Source: Flavobacteriales bacterium (lineage in GTDB: Bacteria; Bacteroidota; Bacteroidia; Flavobacteriales_D; Crocinitomicaceae). Taken from it: a DNA stretch of 45,588 nt. Positions 22,783-32,031 of the stretch are shown piece after piece. Below the pieces are notes generated by a model that was given only the letters and a program-made list of their open reading frames with translations, was not told where the DNA came from and made no database searches. The position numbers and the translations under genes were made by a program. The stretch's first letter is position 1. Every line of letters starts with the position of its first letter. The stretch lies in assembly GCA_018883325.1 (NCBI GenBank), contig VEQH01000027.1, forward strand, positions 1 through 45,588. Reading direction: 5' to 3'.

Positions 22783-25320
22783 CTATAAAAACGCTGGAGG
22801 TCTTCTAATTTCAATCTTCGCATCTTTGAACACTGACGAAGTATTTCGAATACTGAATAAGAAACTTTTATTTCCACCTATTGGTGTCCAAAAGAAGGAA
22901 AGCGCCCAACAGTGCATGTTTCTGTTTAATGAAAAATAAAGGTTGGTAACTTTAAATTCTTGTAAGTTTAAATTTAAGTTTCCTGAAATATTCCAACGCT
23001 TTGTAAAACTCAGGTCGCCATTTAAAACCAAGGTTTGAACCTGCGAATATTTTTGCGGTAGATTAGTAGAAATTGATTGATTGACGTTGATAGTGTAAAC
23101 GTGAGAAAGTGACATTTTCCAAGGAATATCAAAGTAAATGGCACGCTCTGGATACAATGCAAAATAATTAAAATCGCTGTTCCAATTGGTGTTTAATCGT
23201 TCACCCGTTTCTTGGATTTTTTTACGGTCTTTGGGTGGTGCAATGGTTAAGGCGGTCGTAAAACCTGTTGTTGTAAATCTACCCAAACCTTGTGCGGTAT
23301 TTAAAGCGTAATCTCCAATTGTTTTGCCAGTTGTCTCGTTCCAGCCGTAGGGACTAAAAGAGGCATTGGAAACAAAATTTATCCAATCAACAGGGCTGAT
23401 TCTCAATGCTAAATTGATGTTTGATAAATTCATCGAATCACGCATGAAATCATAATTTCCGTTGATGGAAAACTGATCGATTAATCGCGTTTTTTTGAAA
23501 CCTGTAACAGTGTCTTTGTCTGATTTATATTTCATTTCAAAGGTGTTGTTGATTCCAAAATTCAAAAATGCAGCTTGGTTGGAATTGCCGACATTGTAAA
23601 TACTGTTCTCAAAAGGCGAATAATTGATTAAGGATTGATTTGCACCCACATTTGCTGAAATCAAAGGGTTCAACAAGGGAACATAACGGAAACCTACACT
23701 TGGAGTCATTAAATGACGCATTTTAGGCTTGTTTTTTCCAACAAAATTGTAGTAGGAGTAGAGGATAGTTGTCAAACTTACGTTTAAGTTGAATTCATGG
23801 CCCATTCCGTATTTTCGGATTGTATCTGTTAAGGTTTTATTCGTCGCAATGTCGTAAGATTTCTCAACTTGTTGAAAGTTAATTTTGTTCGCGTAATTGA
23901 TAGAAGGATTGATTTTAATAGTGTTGCCAATTAAGCCAAAAGTTGTTTGAAGCGCCGCCGATTGAGAAATACCATTCATGAACTGACTTGAAATCCCTCG
24001 AAAATCACCAACATTTAACAAGGAATCTTTAAAATTAGAACGATTTTGAGCTTCTAAATTGTAAGTCAAACCAATGCGCGCAATCGTTTTTTTCCATTCT
24101 TTATTGGTTACTTTAAAAAGGTTTTTGAATGGAAAAACACGCGTTAAATTGGCGTTAAAAACAGGACTAATTAAGGAAATACTTTTAGCCGTTGAACTTT
24201 GACGCATCGATAATTTCATCCCCGTAGTCAACGGTTTTCCTGGAAATAAACGGTTGATATTGATGTCGGAATTGAAGGAATTATTAAAATATTCTTTGTT
24301 GATTGGATCCAAATTGTTTTTGGTGGTGTTGTCAGAAATAAAATTCACACTTGAAGAAAAATTCCAATATGGATTTGATTTAGGCTCTTTTCTATGTGAC
24401 CAATTGACACTCACTTTATTTGAATTTCGATTGTCTGGAAATCCTGAACGGAATTGCTGAAAACCAACAGATAATCTCCCTGAAAAACCGTAGCGTTTCG
24501 CATAATCTAAGTCGTTTCGTAATCCCCAACTTCCACGGCTGTAAAGATTGGCATACAATGAAGTTTGCAAATTATCATTGATTGGAATATAGTAACCTAA
24601 ATTCTGAAACCCAAATCCATACTGAGAAAGTGGAACAAATTCAGGAAACAATAAACCCGAAGTTCGTTCTTTTTGATTGGTTGGTAAAAGCGCAAATGGC
24701 AAACCAAATGGCGTAGGAATACCTTTTACCCATAAATTCATCGGTCCAGTTACTATGCGCTCATTTGGAACAACAACTCCTTTCGATAACTGAAAATGAT
24801 AATGTGGATCTTCTAAATCGCAAGTCGTTAACCTTCCTTGACGCAAGTGAATTTCGTCGTTCGGATGACGTTTTGCAATTCCCATGTGAAAATAAAACTC
24901 ATCTTGTTTGATAGATAATTCTTCCAGAAAACCTTTTTTCGTTTGTGTGTTGTAGCGCAATTTATGTGCCGTCACCACTTCGCTACCATCCGTAAATGTT
25001 GGAAATTCTACCTTGTTGCTGTCTTTATCATAGGCATAACTGGCTGAAATTTCGTTGGTATTCATGTCTACAAGAATGTATCCAGCAGTCATGTTTACTT
25101 CTTCCATTTGGATTTTTGCATCGCCATAAAGATGAACTTGCTTTTTTTTCAGGTCGTTAAAAATAGAATCGCGGGCGCTGTAACGAATGATGCTTTCCAA
25201 CGAATTGTCGTTCACCACAAGTGTATCTTTTGGCACAACTTGCGCTGTAACAAATCCTTGAACGTACATTATTAACAATGTAACGAAGAAAAGTTGTTGT
25301 ATGTTGATAAACTTGGTCAA
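22783..25320 (-). CDS. lptD: Outer-membrane LPS assembly protein LptD
   Basis: The protein has 845 residues. The signal peptide MTKFINIQQLFFVTLLIMYV-QGFVTAQ is followed by an OstA/LptA-like jellyroll (about 45-190, with VHLYGDAKIQMEEVNMTAGY). A long 26-strand-type beta-barrel follows (about 195-845), with GLLFPEFVPLSQYGFGFQNL at its entry. LptD with LptE inserts lipopolysaccharide into the outer leaflet. The start is a TTG at 25320. The first ATG (25266) would remove most of the signal peptide. The gene is divergent from the amidase gene. Confidence 0.88.
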   Translation of the reverse strand: MTKFINIQQLFFVTLLIMYVQGFVTAQVVPKDTLVVNDNSLESIIRYSARDSIFNDLKKKQVHLYGDAKIQMEEVNMTAGYILVDMNTNEISASYAYDKDSNKVEFPTFTDGSEVVTAHKLRYNTQTKKGFLEELSIKQDEFYFHMGIAKRHPNDEIHLRQGRLTTCDLEDPHYHFQLSKGVVVPNERIVTGPMNLWVKGIPTPFGLPFALLPTNQKERTSGLLFPEFVPLSQYGFGFQNLGYYIPINDNLQTSLYANLYSRGSWGLRNDLDYAKRYGFSGRLSVGFQQFRSGFPDNRNSNKVSVNWSHRKEPKSNPYWNFSSSVNFISDNTTKNNLDPINKEYFNNSFNSDININRLFPGKPLTTGMKLSMRQSSTAKSISLISPVFNANLTRVFPFKNLFKVTNKEWKKTIARIGLTYNLEAQNRSNFKDSLLNVGDFRGISSQFMNGISQSAALQTTFGLIGNTIKINPSINYANKINFQQVEKSYDIATNKTLTDTIRKYGMGHEFNLNVSLTTILYSYYNFVGKNKPKMRHLMTPSVGFRYVPLLNPLISANVGANQSLINYSPFENSIYNVGNSNQAAFLNFGINNTFEMKYKSDKDTVTGFKKTRLIDQFSINGNYDFMRDSMNLSNINLALRISPVDWINFVSNASFSPYGWNETTGKTIGDYALNTAQGLGRFTTTGFTTALTIAPPKDRKKIQETGERLNTNWNSDFNYFALYPERAIYFDIPWKMSLSHVYTINVNQSISTNLPQKYSQVQTLVLNGDLSFTKRWNISGNLNLNLQEFKVTNLYFSLNRNMHCWALSFFWTPIGGNKSFLFSIRNTSSVFKDAKIEIRRPPAFL

Positions 25321-25330
25321 ACGATGGTAC

Positions 25331-25338
25331 TAATTTTG
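25331..25338 (+). promoter_or_regulatory. Putative -7 box (TAATTTTG) for the amidase-mce unit
   Basis: TAATTTTG matches TAnnTTTG. Transcription would start near 25345, which places the ATG at 25343 at or before the transcript start. This favours the ATG at 25385 as the translation start of the amidase. Confidence 0.5.
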
Positions 25339-25384
25339 TATCATGGAGGAAATTGGTGCAAAACTACCAAAATTCAGTGTGCGA

Positions 25385-26569
25385 ATGAAAAACGAAATTC
25401 AAGTGAAAATATTTGCTCAATTAGTGTTTGTGTTTTTCAGCATGTTCACACTAAGTGTATTTTCTCAAAGTGGTAAAGCAGAAAAGCAATTAATAAAAAC
25501 CGTAGTCATCGATGCTGGTCATGGAGGAAAGGATCCCGGATGTCACGGGAATTTTGCGCATGAAAAGATTGTTTGTTTGGAAATCGCTTTAAAATTAGGT
25601 GCGTTAATCAAAGAAAAATATCCCGATGTAAAGGTTGTTTACACACGCGACAAAGATGTTTTTGTTGAATTAATTGAGCGTGCCAATATCGCAAATCGGA
25701 ATAAAGCTGATTTATTTATTTGTATTCATGCCAATGCTGGAAGTGCCGCTGCTTTTGGTACAGAGACGTATGTGCTTGGACTTCATCGAACAGAAGCACA
25801 GCAAAAAGTAATGGAGCGTGAAAACTCAATTATTGCCTTGGAAGACGATAAAGGTGCGAAATACAAGGACTTCGATATGTCGCCAGATGCTATCATTGCA
25901 AAACAATTACAAGGTGCTGTTTATTTGAATCATTCTATTTTATTTGCTGAAAATTTACAACGAGAATTTAAAAAAATCGGACGTTATGACCGTGGTGTAA
26001 AACAAGCTGGTTTTTTGGTTTTGTACAAAACGACGATGCCAAGTGTTTTGATTGAAACAGGTTTTTTAACGAATCCAACGGAAGAAAAATTTTTAGGAGT
26101 TAAAGATGGACAAGATCAAATGGCGCATTCTATGTTTAAGGCATTTGAAAATTATAAAAATCAATTGGAAGGTAAAACAGTCGTGAAAGATACGCAGTCA
26201 ACTACAAATTCTTCCAATCCTGTGGAAACACCTAATCCACCTGTAAACAATTCGGCAAGCACAAATAATTCTACTTCAAATCAGTCGGTGACGAAAGATA
26301 GTACAGGATTAATTTATCGCGTGCAAATCCACACTTCAGACAGAAAGACTTCTTTGACATCTTCTCGTTTTAAAGGTTTAGAAATATTTGAATATCAGCA
26401 AGATAATTTGTATAAATACTGTACTGGAATGTTTCAAAACGATCTTCAAGCTGCAAAAAATTACAAAAATGAACTGATTGAAAATGGATTTCAAAACGCA
26501 TTTGTTGTAGCTTTCTTTAATGGAGAGCGAATTAGTATTGAAAAAGCTATTAAATTAGCGGAAAAATAA
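25385..26569 (+). CDS. N-acetylmuramoyl-L-alanine amidase with SPOR domain
   Basis: The protein has 394 residues from the ATG at 25385, which gives a normal signal peptide (MKNEIQVKIFAQLVFVFFSM, then VFSQ). The amidase_3 domain (about 30-265) has zinc ligands in VIDAGHGGKDPG, EKIVCLEIALKLG and CIHANAG, and the catalytic glutamate in LIETGFLTN. A Ser/Thr/Asn-rich linker (about 280-315) leads to a C-terminal SPOR domain (about 318-394) that binds septal glycans lacking stem peptides. It splits daughter-cell peptidoglycan. It is followed 4 bp later by an MCE gene. Confidence 0.9.
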   Translation: MKNEIQVKIFAQLVFVFFSMFTLSVFSQSGKAEKQLIKTVVIDAGHGGKDPGCHGNFAHEKIVCLEIALKLGALIKEKYPDVKVVYTRDKDVFVELIERANIANRNKADLFICIHANAGSAAAFGTETYVLGLHRTEAQQKVMERENSIIALEDDKGAKYKDFDMSPDAIIAKQLQGAVYLNHSILFAENLQREFKKIGRYDRGVKQAGFLVLYKTTMPSVLIETGFLTNPTEEKFLGVKDGQDQMAHSMFKAFENYKNQLEGKTVVKDTQSTTNSSNPVETPNPPVNNSASTNNSTSNQSVTKDSTGLIYRVQIHTSDRKTSLTSSRFKGLEIFEYQQDNLYKYCTGMFQNDLQAAKNYKNELIENGFQNAFVVAFFNGERISIEKAIKLAEK

Positions 26570-26573
26570 ACAT

Positions 26574-27611
26574 TTGAAATTCGCAAAAGAAATAAAAGTT
26601 GGCGTAATTGCTGTTTTGGCAATTGTCATTTTGGTAGCTGGAGTTAATTTTCTGAAAGGAAATAGTTTTTTTGGTGGTGACGTAAAATACATTGCCTATT
26701 TTCCTAACTCTGGAAATATCATGGTTTCAAGTAATGTTACTTTGAACGGTGTTGTCGTTGGAAAAGTAATGTCAATCAAAAACATCCCAGCTAATCCACC
26801 TGAAAAAAGGGTAAAAATAGAATTCAGTATTCAAGATAAAAACATCAAGTTACCTAAAGGAACAATCATTGAAATTGGTTCATTAGATGTTTTGACAAAA
26901 GCCATTATTATTCAAGTTCCATTAACTTTCGACAAAGGTTATTACAAAGCGGGCGATGTTTTACCTGGAAAATTGTCAGTGGACATGATGTCGCAAGTGA
27001 AACAATACGCTGATCCAATTTCACAGCGTTTACAAGCAATGATGAGCTCTATTGACAAAATGGTGGTTTCATTGGGCGCCTTTTGGGACACAACAGCAAC
27101 TTCTGAAATTGAAGGAAGTTTGCGTCAAGTGAAAATCACAATTGAAAAATTAGGAAACGTTGCTGAAGAAATTGAATCGTTTGTTGGCGAAGAAAAAATT
27201 CAGTTTGCAAAAATCATGACTAACGTTGAAAATATCACTGGAAACTTGAAAAAAAGCAACGATCAAGTGACTGCAATCATCGGAAACACAAAGAAAATTT
27301 CGGATGATTTAGTGACAGCGGATTTCAAAAGTGTGGTTCTAGATGCGCAGACAACAATCAAGAAATTGAATCTTGTTTTGGCAGATGTTGAAAGCGGGAC
27401 GGGAACAATGGGGAAATTATTAAAAGACGAAAAATTATATACAGAATTAGTTGAAACGAACAATGAGCTTCAAAATCTTGTTAATGATTTGCAGTTACAT
27501 CCAGAAAGATATATTCATTTTTCGGTGTTTGGTGCGAAAACAAAAGGAGTTCCATTGACTGGTAAAGAAGAGAAAAAGCTTAGAAATATTTTAGATTCAA
27601 TTCCTGATTAA
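26574..27611 (+). CDS. MlaD-like MCE-domain protein
   Basis: The protein has 345 residues from a TTG start at 26574, 4 bp after the amidase stop. The sequence MKFAKEIKVGVIAVLAIVIL gives the usual basic start and signal-anchor helix (about 8-28). The MCE domain (about 35-125) includes FPNSGNIMVSSNVTLNGVVV and GKVMSIKN. A long helical region (about 140-310) follows. Such proteins form hexameric rings that carry phospholipids between membranes. No ATPase or permease (mlaE/mlaF) is adjacent. The amidase-mce pairing is common in flavobacteria. Confidence 0.88.
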   Translation: MKFAKEIKVGVIAVLAIVILVAGVNFLKGNSFFGGDVKYIAYFPNSGNIMVSSNVTLNGVVVGKVMSIKNIPANPPEKRVKIEFSIQDKNIKLPKGTIIEIGSLDVLTKAIIIQVPLTFDKGYYKAGDVLPGKLSVDMMSQVKQYADPISQRLQAMMSSIDKMVVSLGAFWDTTATSEIEGSLRQVKITIEKLGNVAEEIESFVGEEKIQFAKIMTNVENITGNLKKSNDQVTAIIGNTKKISDDLVTADFKSVVLDAQTTIKKLNLVLADVESGTGTMGKLLKDEKLYTELVETNNELQNLVNDLQLHPERYIHFSVFGAKTKGVPLTGKEEKKLRNILDSIPD

Positions 27612-27620
27612 GACTTATTT

Positions 27621-28961
27621 ATGATTCAAATTATCGTTTTTGCACTTATTTCAATCGCCGGCTTTGGTGTTTTTGGATACAATATTTGGAAAGTTCGCAG
27701 CAACATTTTACTCGGAAGAGACATTGATAGAAAAGGTAATTCAAGTGAACGTTGGAAAACAATGTTTTTGGTGGCATTTGGTCAGCAAAAAATGTTCAGC
27801 AGACCGATTCCTGCGCTTTTGCATTTAGCAATTTATGTTGCATTTATCATCACTCAAATCGAATTAATCGAAATTATAGCAGACGGTTTAAGTGGTAATC
27901 ACAGAATGTTTTATTTCGCACTTGGTGGGTTTTACACTTTTATGATTAGCTTCATTGAAGTGCTTTCGCTTTTAGCTTTGATTGCAACATTCGTTTTTTT
28001 GGCGAGAAGAAATTTATTAAAGTTGCCGCGATTGAACATGAAAGAGCTAATGGGTTGGCCAAAGAAAGACGCCAATTTAATTTTAATTATGGAAATCGTT
28101 TTGGTGACTTGTATTTTTACAATGAACACTACGGACGAAATTCTATATCGAATTGGAGGTTCACACGTTGAGCATGCAAGCGGTTCTTTTGGTTTTTTAA
28201 TTTCGAATTGTATTGCTGACATGTTGATGCCAATGTTTGCAGATGGCTATCCAACAAGTGCCTTGGAATTATTGGAGCGAATTGGTTGGTGGGGACACAT
28301 CGCAATGGTTTTTGCCTTTTTGAATTATTTACCTTACTCTAAACATTTCCACATTGTATTAGCGTTTCCGAATACTTATTTTTCCAATTTGGAAAAGAAA
28401 GGGAAGTTTACCAATATGGAAGTTGTAACCAATGAGGTAAAATTAATGTTAGATCCAAGCGCAGATCCATTCGCTGCTCCAGCAGACCCAAATGCAACTC
28501 CTCAACGTTTTGGAGCGAAAGATGTACAAGATTTAACTTGGAAGAATTTGTTGGACGCATACACTTGTACAGAATGTGGACGTTGTACCTCTTCTTGTCC
28601 AGCGAATCAAACTGGGAAATTACTTTCTCCTCGAAAAATTATGATGGACACACGTGACCGTTTGGTTGAAGTTGGAGAAAATGTGCGTCAACACGGTAAA
28701 GATTACGATGATGGAAAAAGTTTATTTTCCTACATTTCAGAAGAAGAAGTTTGGGCATGTACAAGTTGTAACGCTTGTGTGGATGAATGTCCAGTAAATA
28801 TAGATCCTTTGTCAATCATTATTGATTTACGTCGCTATTTAGTGATGGAAGAATCAAAAATGCCAACTGAATTGACAGGAATGCTAACAAATATTGAGAA
28901 TAATGGTGCACCTTGGCAGTTTTCACCAAGTGACCGATTAAATTGGGCTAAAGAAGATTAA
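27621..28961 (+). CDS. Membrane Fe-S oxidoreductase (HdrE/HdrC-like)
   Basis: The protein has 446 residues. Five membrane helices in the first about 260 residues resemble the cytochrome b-type NarI/HdrE domain. A cytoplasmic ferredoxin domain has two 4Fe-4S motifs: CTECGRCTSSCP (about 315-326) and CTSCNACVDECP (about 378-389). It probably passes electrons between the quinone pool and the CCG-domain partner encoded 3 bp downstream. Histidines in the helices (for example LLHLAIY and WWGHIAM) could bind heme. The electron donor is not known. Confidence 0.85.
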   Translation: MIQIIVFALISIAGFGVFGYNIWKVRSNILLGRDIDRKGNSSERWKTMFLVAFGQQKMFSRPIPALLHLAIYVAFIITQIELIEIIADGLSGNHRMFYFALGGFYTFMISFIEVLSLLALIATFVFLARRNLLKLPRLNMKELMGWPKKDANLILIMEIVLVTCIFTMNTTDEILYRIGGSHVEHASGSFGFLISNCIADMLMPMFADGYPTSALELLERIGWWGHIAMVFAFLNYLPYSKHFHIVLAFPNTYFSNLEKKGKFTNMEVVTNEVKLMLDPSADPFAAPADPNATPQRFGAKDVQDLTWKNLLDAYTCTECGRCTSSCPANQTGKLLSPRKIMMDTRDRLVEVGENVRQHGKDYDDGKSLFSYISEEEVWACTSCNACVDECPVNIDPLSIIIDLRRYLVMEESKMPTELTGMLTNIENNGAPWQFSPSDRLNWAKED

Positions 28962-28964
28962 GCT

Positions 28965-29753
28965 ATGAGTTTGAATGTACCTACAATGGCCGAAATGATG
29001 GCTAATGGCGAAACACCAGATGTATTATTTTGGGTTGGTTGCGCTGGAAGTTTTGATGATAGAGCAAAGAAAATTACAAAAGCATTGGTGAAGATTTTAA
29101 ACCATTGCAATGTGAAATTCGCTGTTTTAGGAACGGAAGAAAGCTGTACTGGTGATCCTGCAAAACGCGCTGGAAATGAGTTTACATTTCAAATGCAAGC
29201 GATGATGAACATTCAAGTCCTAAACGGTTACGAAGTAAAAAAAATCGTTACGGCTTGTCCACATTGTTTCAACACTTTGAAAAACGAGTATCCTGAATTA
29301 GGTGGAAATTACGAAGTTGTTCACCACACGCAATTGATTCAAGACTTAATCAATACAGGAAAATTAGCTTTAGAAGGAAAACAAACTTATAAAGGAAAAA
29401 AGATCACTTTCCACGACCCTTGTTATTTGGGTAGAGCAAACGATGTGTATGAAGCTCCACGTAGTTTAATTGAAAAATTAGACGCAGAATTAGTGGAAAT
29501 GAAACGTTGCAAAACGAAAGGATTGTGTTGTGGTGCTGGTGGTGCACAAATGTTTAAAGAAGCCGAAAAAGGAAATAAAGAAATCAACGTTGAAAGAACG
29601 GAAGATGCTTTGGAAACAAATGCTGGAATCATTGCGACAGGATGTCCTTTCTGTAACACAATGATGACAGATGGCGTTAAAAACTTCAATAAAGAAGGAG
29701 AAATAAAAGTATTAGACGTTGCTGAATTAATTGCAAATGCTGCCGAACTTTAG
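28965..29753 (+). CDS. CCG-domain Fe-S binding protein (HdrB/GlpC/LutA-like)
   Basis: The protein has 262 residues. Two cysteine-rich CCG-type modules are visible: FWVGCAGSFDDR with the later TACPHCFNTL, and HDPCYLGRAND with GLCCGAGGAQMF and TGCPFCNTMM. Such domains hold the noncubane 4Fe-4S cluster of heterodisulfide reductase subunit B, or act as the terminal subunit of glycerol-3-phosphate and lactate oxidising complexes. With the preceding membrane subunit it forms a two-gene oxidoreductase module conserved in Bacteroidota. Its substrate is unassigned. Confidence 0.87.
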   Translation: MSLNVPTMAEMMANGETPDVLFWVGCAGSFDDRAKKITKALVKILNHCNVKFAVLGTEESCTGDPAKRAGNEFTFQMQAMMNIQVLNGYEVKKIVTACPHCFNTLKNEYPELGGNYEVVHHTQLIQDLINTGKLALEGKQTYKGKKITFHDPCYLGRANDVYEAPRSLIEKLDAELVEMKRCKTKGLCCGAGGAQMFKEAEKGNKEINVERTEDALETNAGIIATGCPFCNTMMTDGVKNFNKEGEIKVLDVAELIANAAEL

Positions 29754-30168
29754 TCAACTTTTCTCGAATTTACCTGCTCATAGTCGTGTTTGGCTATACC
29801 TTGCCGATAGAAAATTGGACGCAACAGAAGCGAATTATGTCAATGAACAAATGCAGCATTTCTTGTCTAATTGGGCAGCGCATAATAAAAAACTTGCATG
29901 TGACGGAGTTTTACTTTTCAATCAATATTTAATTCTTGCTGTGGATGAAGACATTGAATCAGCATCAGGTTGTTCGATTGATAGTTCAGTTCGTTTTGTC
30001 AAAGCGCTAGGAACAGAATTAAAAGTTGATTTCTTCGACCGTTTAAAAGTGATGGTGCTAGAGAATGGAGAACCTTTAATAAGTAATTATTTTGAAGCAG
30101 TTGAGAAGCAGCAAAACTTCATAAATCCAATGATTACCAAGTTGGAAGAATTGCGTGGAGTTAATTGA
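29737..30168 (+). CDS. Conserved Bacteroidota protein (often mislabelled ABC ATPase)
   Basis: The protein has 143 residues. The ATG at 29737 overlaps the CCG-domain gene by 17 bp. The TTG at 29731 is rejected. Features include SNLPAHSRVWLYLADRKLD near the start, a cysteine-containing centre (SASGCSIDSSVRFVKALG) and FFDRLKVMVLENG. It has no Walker motifs, so the ABC transporter ATPase name found on homologues is not supported. Its constant position after the Fe-S oxidoreductase genes suggests a linked role, which is unknown. Confidence 0.75.
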   Translation: MLPNFSQLFSNLPAHSRVWLYLADRKLDATEANYVNEQMQHFLSNWAAHNKKLACDGVLLFNQYLILAVDEDIESASGCSIDSSVRFVKALGTELKVDFFDRLKVMVLENGEPLISNYFEAVEKQQNFINPMITKLEELRGVN

Positions 30169-30245
30169 TTTTCACGTTAAAATTTTAACAATCAAATTTA
30201 TTTCGGAAAAGATTTCAATATTGTTTTATTGAGTATTCGCTTTCA

Positions 30246-30379
30246 TACCAGTAGATTTCTGAATTCTCCTTTCAGTCGAAAAGACTATTTGTGATGATGT
30301 TTCAGCGAAAATGCAAAGCATTTTCGCATTATTATCCCTTGGAAAGTCATTCCGACCAATCGGGAGGAATCTACTGGTA
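30246..30379. repeat. REP-like inverted repeat element, copy 1
   Basis: The intergenic stretch 30169-30418 has no gene. It holds a 12-bp perfect inverted repeat, TACCAGTAGATT (30246-30257) with AATCTACTGGTA (30368-30379). Inside it is a second stem, GCGAAAATGC (30305-30314) with GCATTTTCGC (30318-30327). The right part contains GTCATTCCGAC (30346-30356) and GGAGGAATCTAC (30363-30374). The same inner stem and right part recur near 37229-37298. Confidence 0.7.
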
Positions 30380-30418
30380 CAATTGTGTACATTCACTTGT
30401 TTTAAAACAAAGTCGAAA

Positions 30419-31942
30419 TTACATTTTGAAAAAGGAAACATTTTTATTTTTCACTTTTCTAAATCGGTCAGTTAAGTTATTGACTGTCATTACGCTAATA
30501 ATTAATATTAAAGGAAGTAACGGCAATGTATAGCGTTCTTCAATACCTCGTTGAAAATAAATGAGGTAGAAACAATATGCTAAAATCCCTAAGATGAGCA
30601 ATCTTATTCGGATTTCTTTTAATGCGAAAAAAGCGAGCGGTAAAAGCAGAAACGCAAGGCTGTGTATACTAAAGCAGAGTAATCGTAAAGTTTCCATCCA
30701 AATTGTTCCACGGTAAGTGTGTTGGAATTGATGCAGTGATAAATTAGAATGAAAAATCATTGATTTAGAAACTTGAAGAGGTGTTTGAATGTGGTACTGA
30801 TAGCGATTTTTGAATTCAAATTTCTTTGCCAATCGATCAAAATTTCTTTTCGCTCTTTGTTCTTCTTTGAGTAGGAGGGAAGGCATTAATTGCTGTTTTT
30901 CATAGTATGGTTTTTGAGCAATAATTGCCTTTTGATACAAGCGAAAAGCCCATACTAGTTCTTGTTTTCCGATTGATTTTACCACATTTTTTGGTATTTG
31001 AGAAATTACTCTGTCAATTAGTTTTTGACTAGTATCTAAAGCCATTGTTGCTTCCCAAAAGGGCACGATTGTTTCGTGAAAATGAGCTCCATTTGATTCC
31101 CATCCTTTAAATAATTCCCAAAGAGAAGCATGCGGTTTTCTGAAAACTCCTGGAATTTCATTTTGATAAATAGGGTGGAGACCAAGCCATTTTCCTAGTT
31201 CCAGTTTTGACTTTATTTGCCATGAAGCAAGACCAGAAATGGAAAGTAGAAGGAAAAGAAAAGTATTTAAAACGGCAATTTTTAAACCTTTTTGATTGAT
31301 CCAATTGATAAACAAACCGATTAAAAAAACAGGTAAAAACAACACTAAAAAAGGACGTACGATAAATAAAACTGCAAAGAAACTTCCTGCAAAAAGTAAA
31401 TACAAGAGCTGAAAACGCACTTCTTTTTCAGTAGTCATTTTAAGCATTAAGTAAATTGAGATTACTAAAAGCGAAGGTGTAATTCCTTCGGTTAAAGTGT
31501 AGAATAAAAAGCCGATAGAGAAAGGTAAGAGTCCGTAAATAATAGCTGTTATACTTGCTAACCAATTTGATTTTGTAAAAAATAAGCTCAATTCGTATAG
31601 GCAAAAAACAGAAATCGCAAACAAGAGACATTGCACTATTTTCAGAACAAATAACGCATTTGATTTACCTGTAAATTTTAAGGTGAGATAGTAAAATAAT
31701 CCGTAGCCAGGTGGGCGAATCGAGGAAGAAAATTTATCAAAATTGGTTTCATTTTTTGTCCCCTTCTCATACAAACGTTGATAAGGATTTAAGTAGCTTG
31801 CGTCATCCGCTGTAATAACCGTTTGATTGTTTCTCAAAGGAATTTTAGCTTCCCTAAGGTTTTTTAAATTCAACTCATTCCAGAAAAATGCGCTCACCAA
31901 AGCTAGCAATGCGATTAATAATGGAATTAGTTTGTTTAGCAT
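30419..31942 (-). CDS. GT-C fold membrane glycosyltransferase (ArnT/PMT-like)
   Basis: The protein has 507 residues with about eleven predicted membrane helices. The first extracytoplasmic loop carries the acidic pair expected for GT-C enzymes (ITADDASYLNPYQRLYEKG, about 42-60). A large soluble loop is present near 250-400. Enzymes of this class transfer sugars from polyprenyl-phosphate donors to lipid A, proteins or glycans outside the membrane. Donor and acceptor cannot be told from sequence. It stands alone between a repeat element and pepT. Confidence 0.75.
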   Translation of the reverse strand: MLNKLIPLLIALLALVSAFFWNELNLKNLREAKIPLRNNQTVITADDASYLNPYQRLYEKGTKNETNFDKFSSSIRPPGYGLFYYLTLKFTGKSNALFVLKIVQCLLFAISVFCLYELSLFFTKSNWLASITAIIYGLLPFSIGFLFYTLTEGITPSLLVISIYLMLKMTTEKEVRFQLLYLLFAGSFFAVLFIVRPFLVLFLPVFLIGLFINWINQKGLKIAVLNTFLFLLLSISGLASWQIKSKLELGKWLGLHPIYQNEIPGVFRKPHASLWELFKGWESNGAHFHETIVPFWEATMALDTSQKLIDRVISQIPKNVVKSIGKQELVWAFRLYQKAIIAQKPYYEKQQLMPSLLLKEEQRAKRNFDRLAKKFEFKNRYQYHIQTPLQVSKSMIFHSNLSLHQFQHTYRGTIWMETLRLLCFSIHSLAFLLLPLAFFALKEIRIRLLILGILAYCFYLIYFQRGIEERYTLPLLPLILIISVMTVNNLTDRFRKVKNKNVSFFKM

Positions 31943-32031
31943 TTAAAAAGTAAGTTTAAAAATAAGAATTTCTCATCTATCTTTTGCTTTTTAAATTTAA
32001 ACAATTCTTTAATTTTCAAACGATTATAGTT

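Noticed and set aside
22554..22877. Minus-strand ORF with a repetitive ADWKI/GRLE peptide downstream of lptD
   Set aside because: It is the translation of the 8-bp tandem repeat and overlaps the lptD end and the terminator. The composition is not protein-like.
25294..25476. Plus-strand ORF crossing the amidase start
   Set aside because: It is a shadow frame of the amidase gene and lptD start region with no protein-like features.
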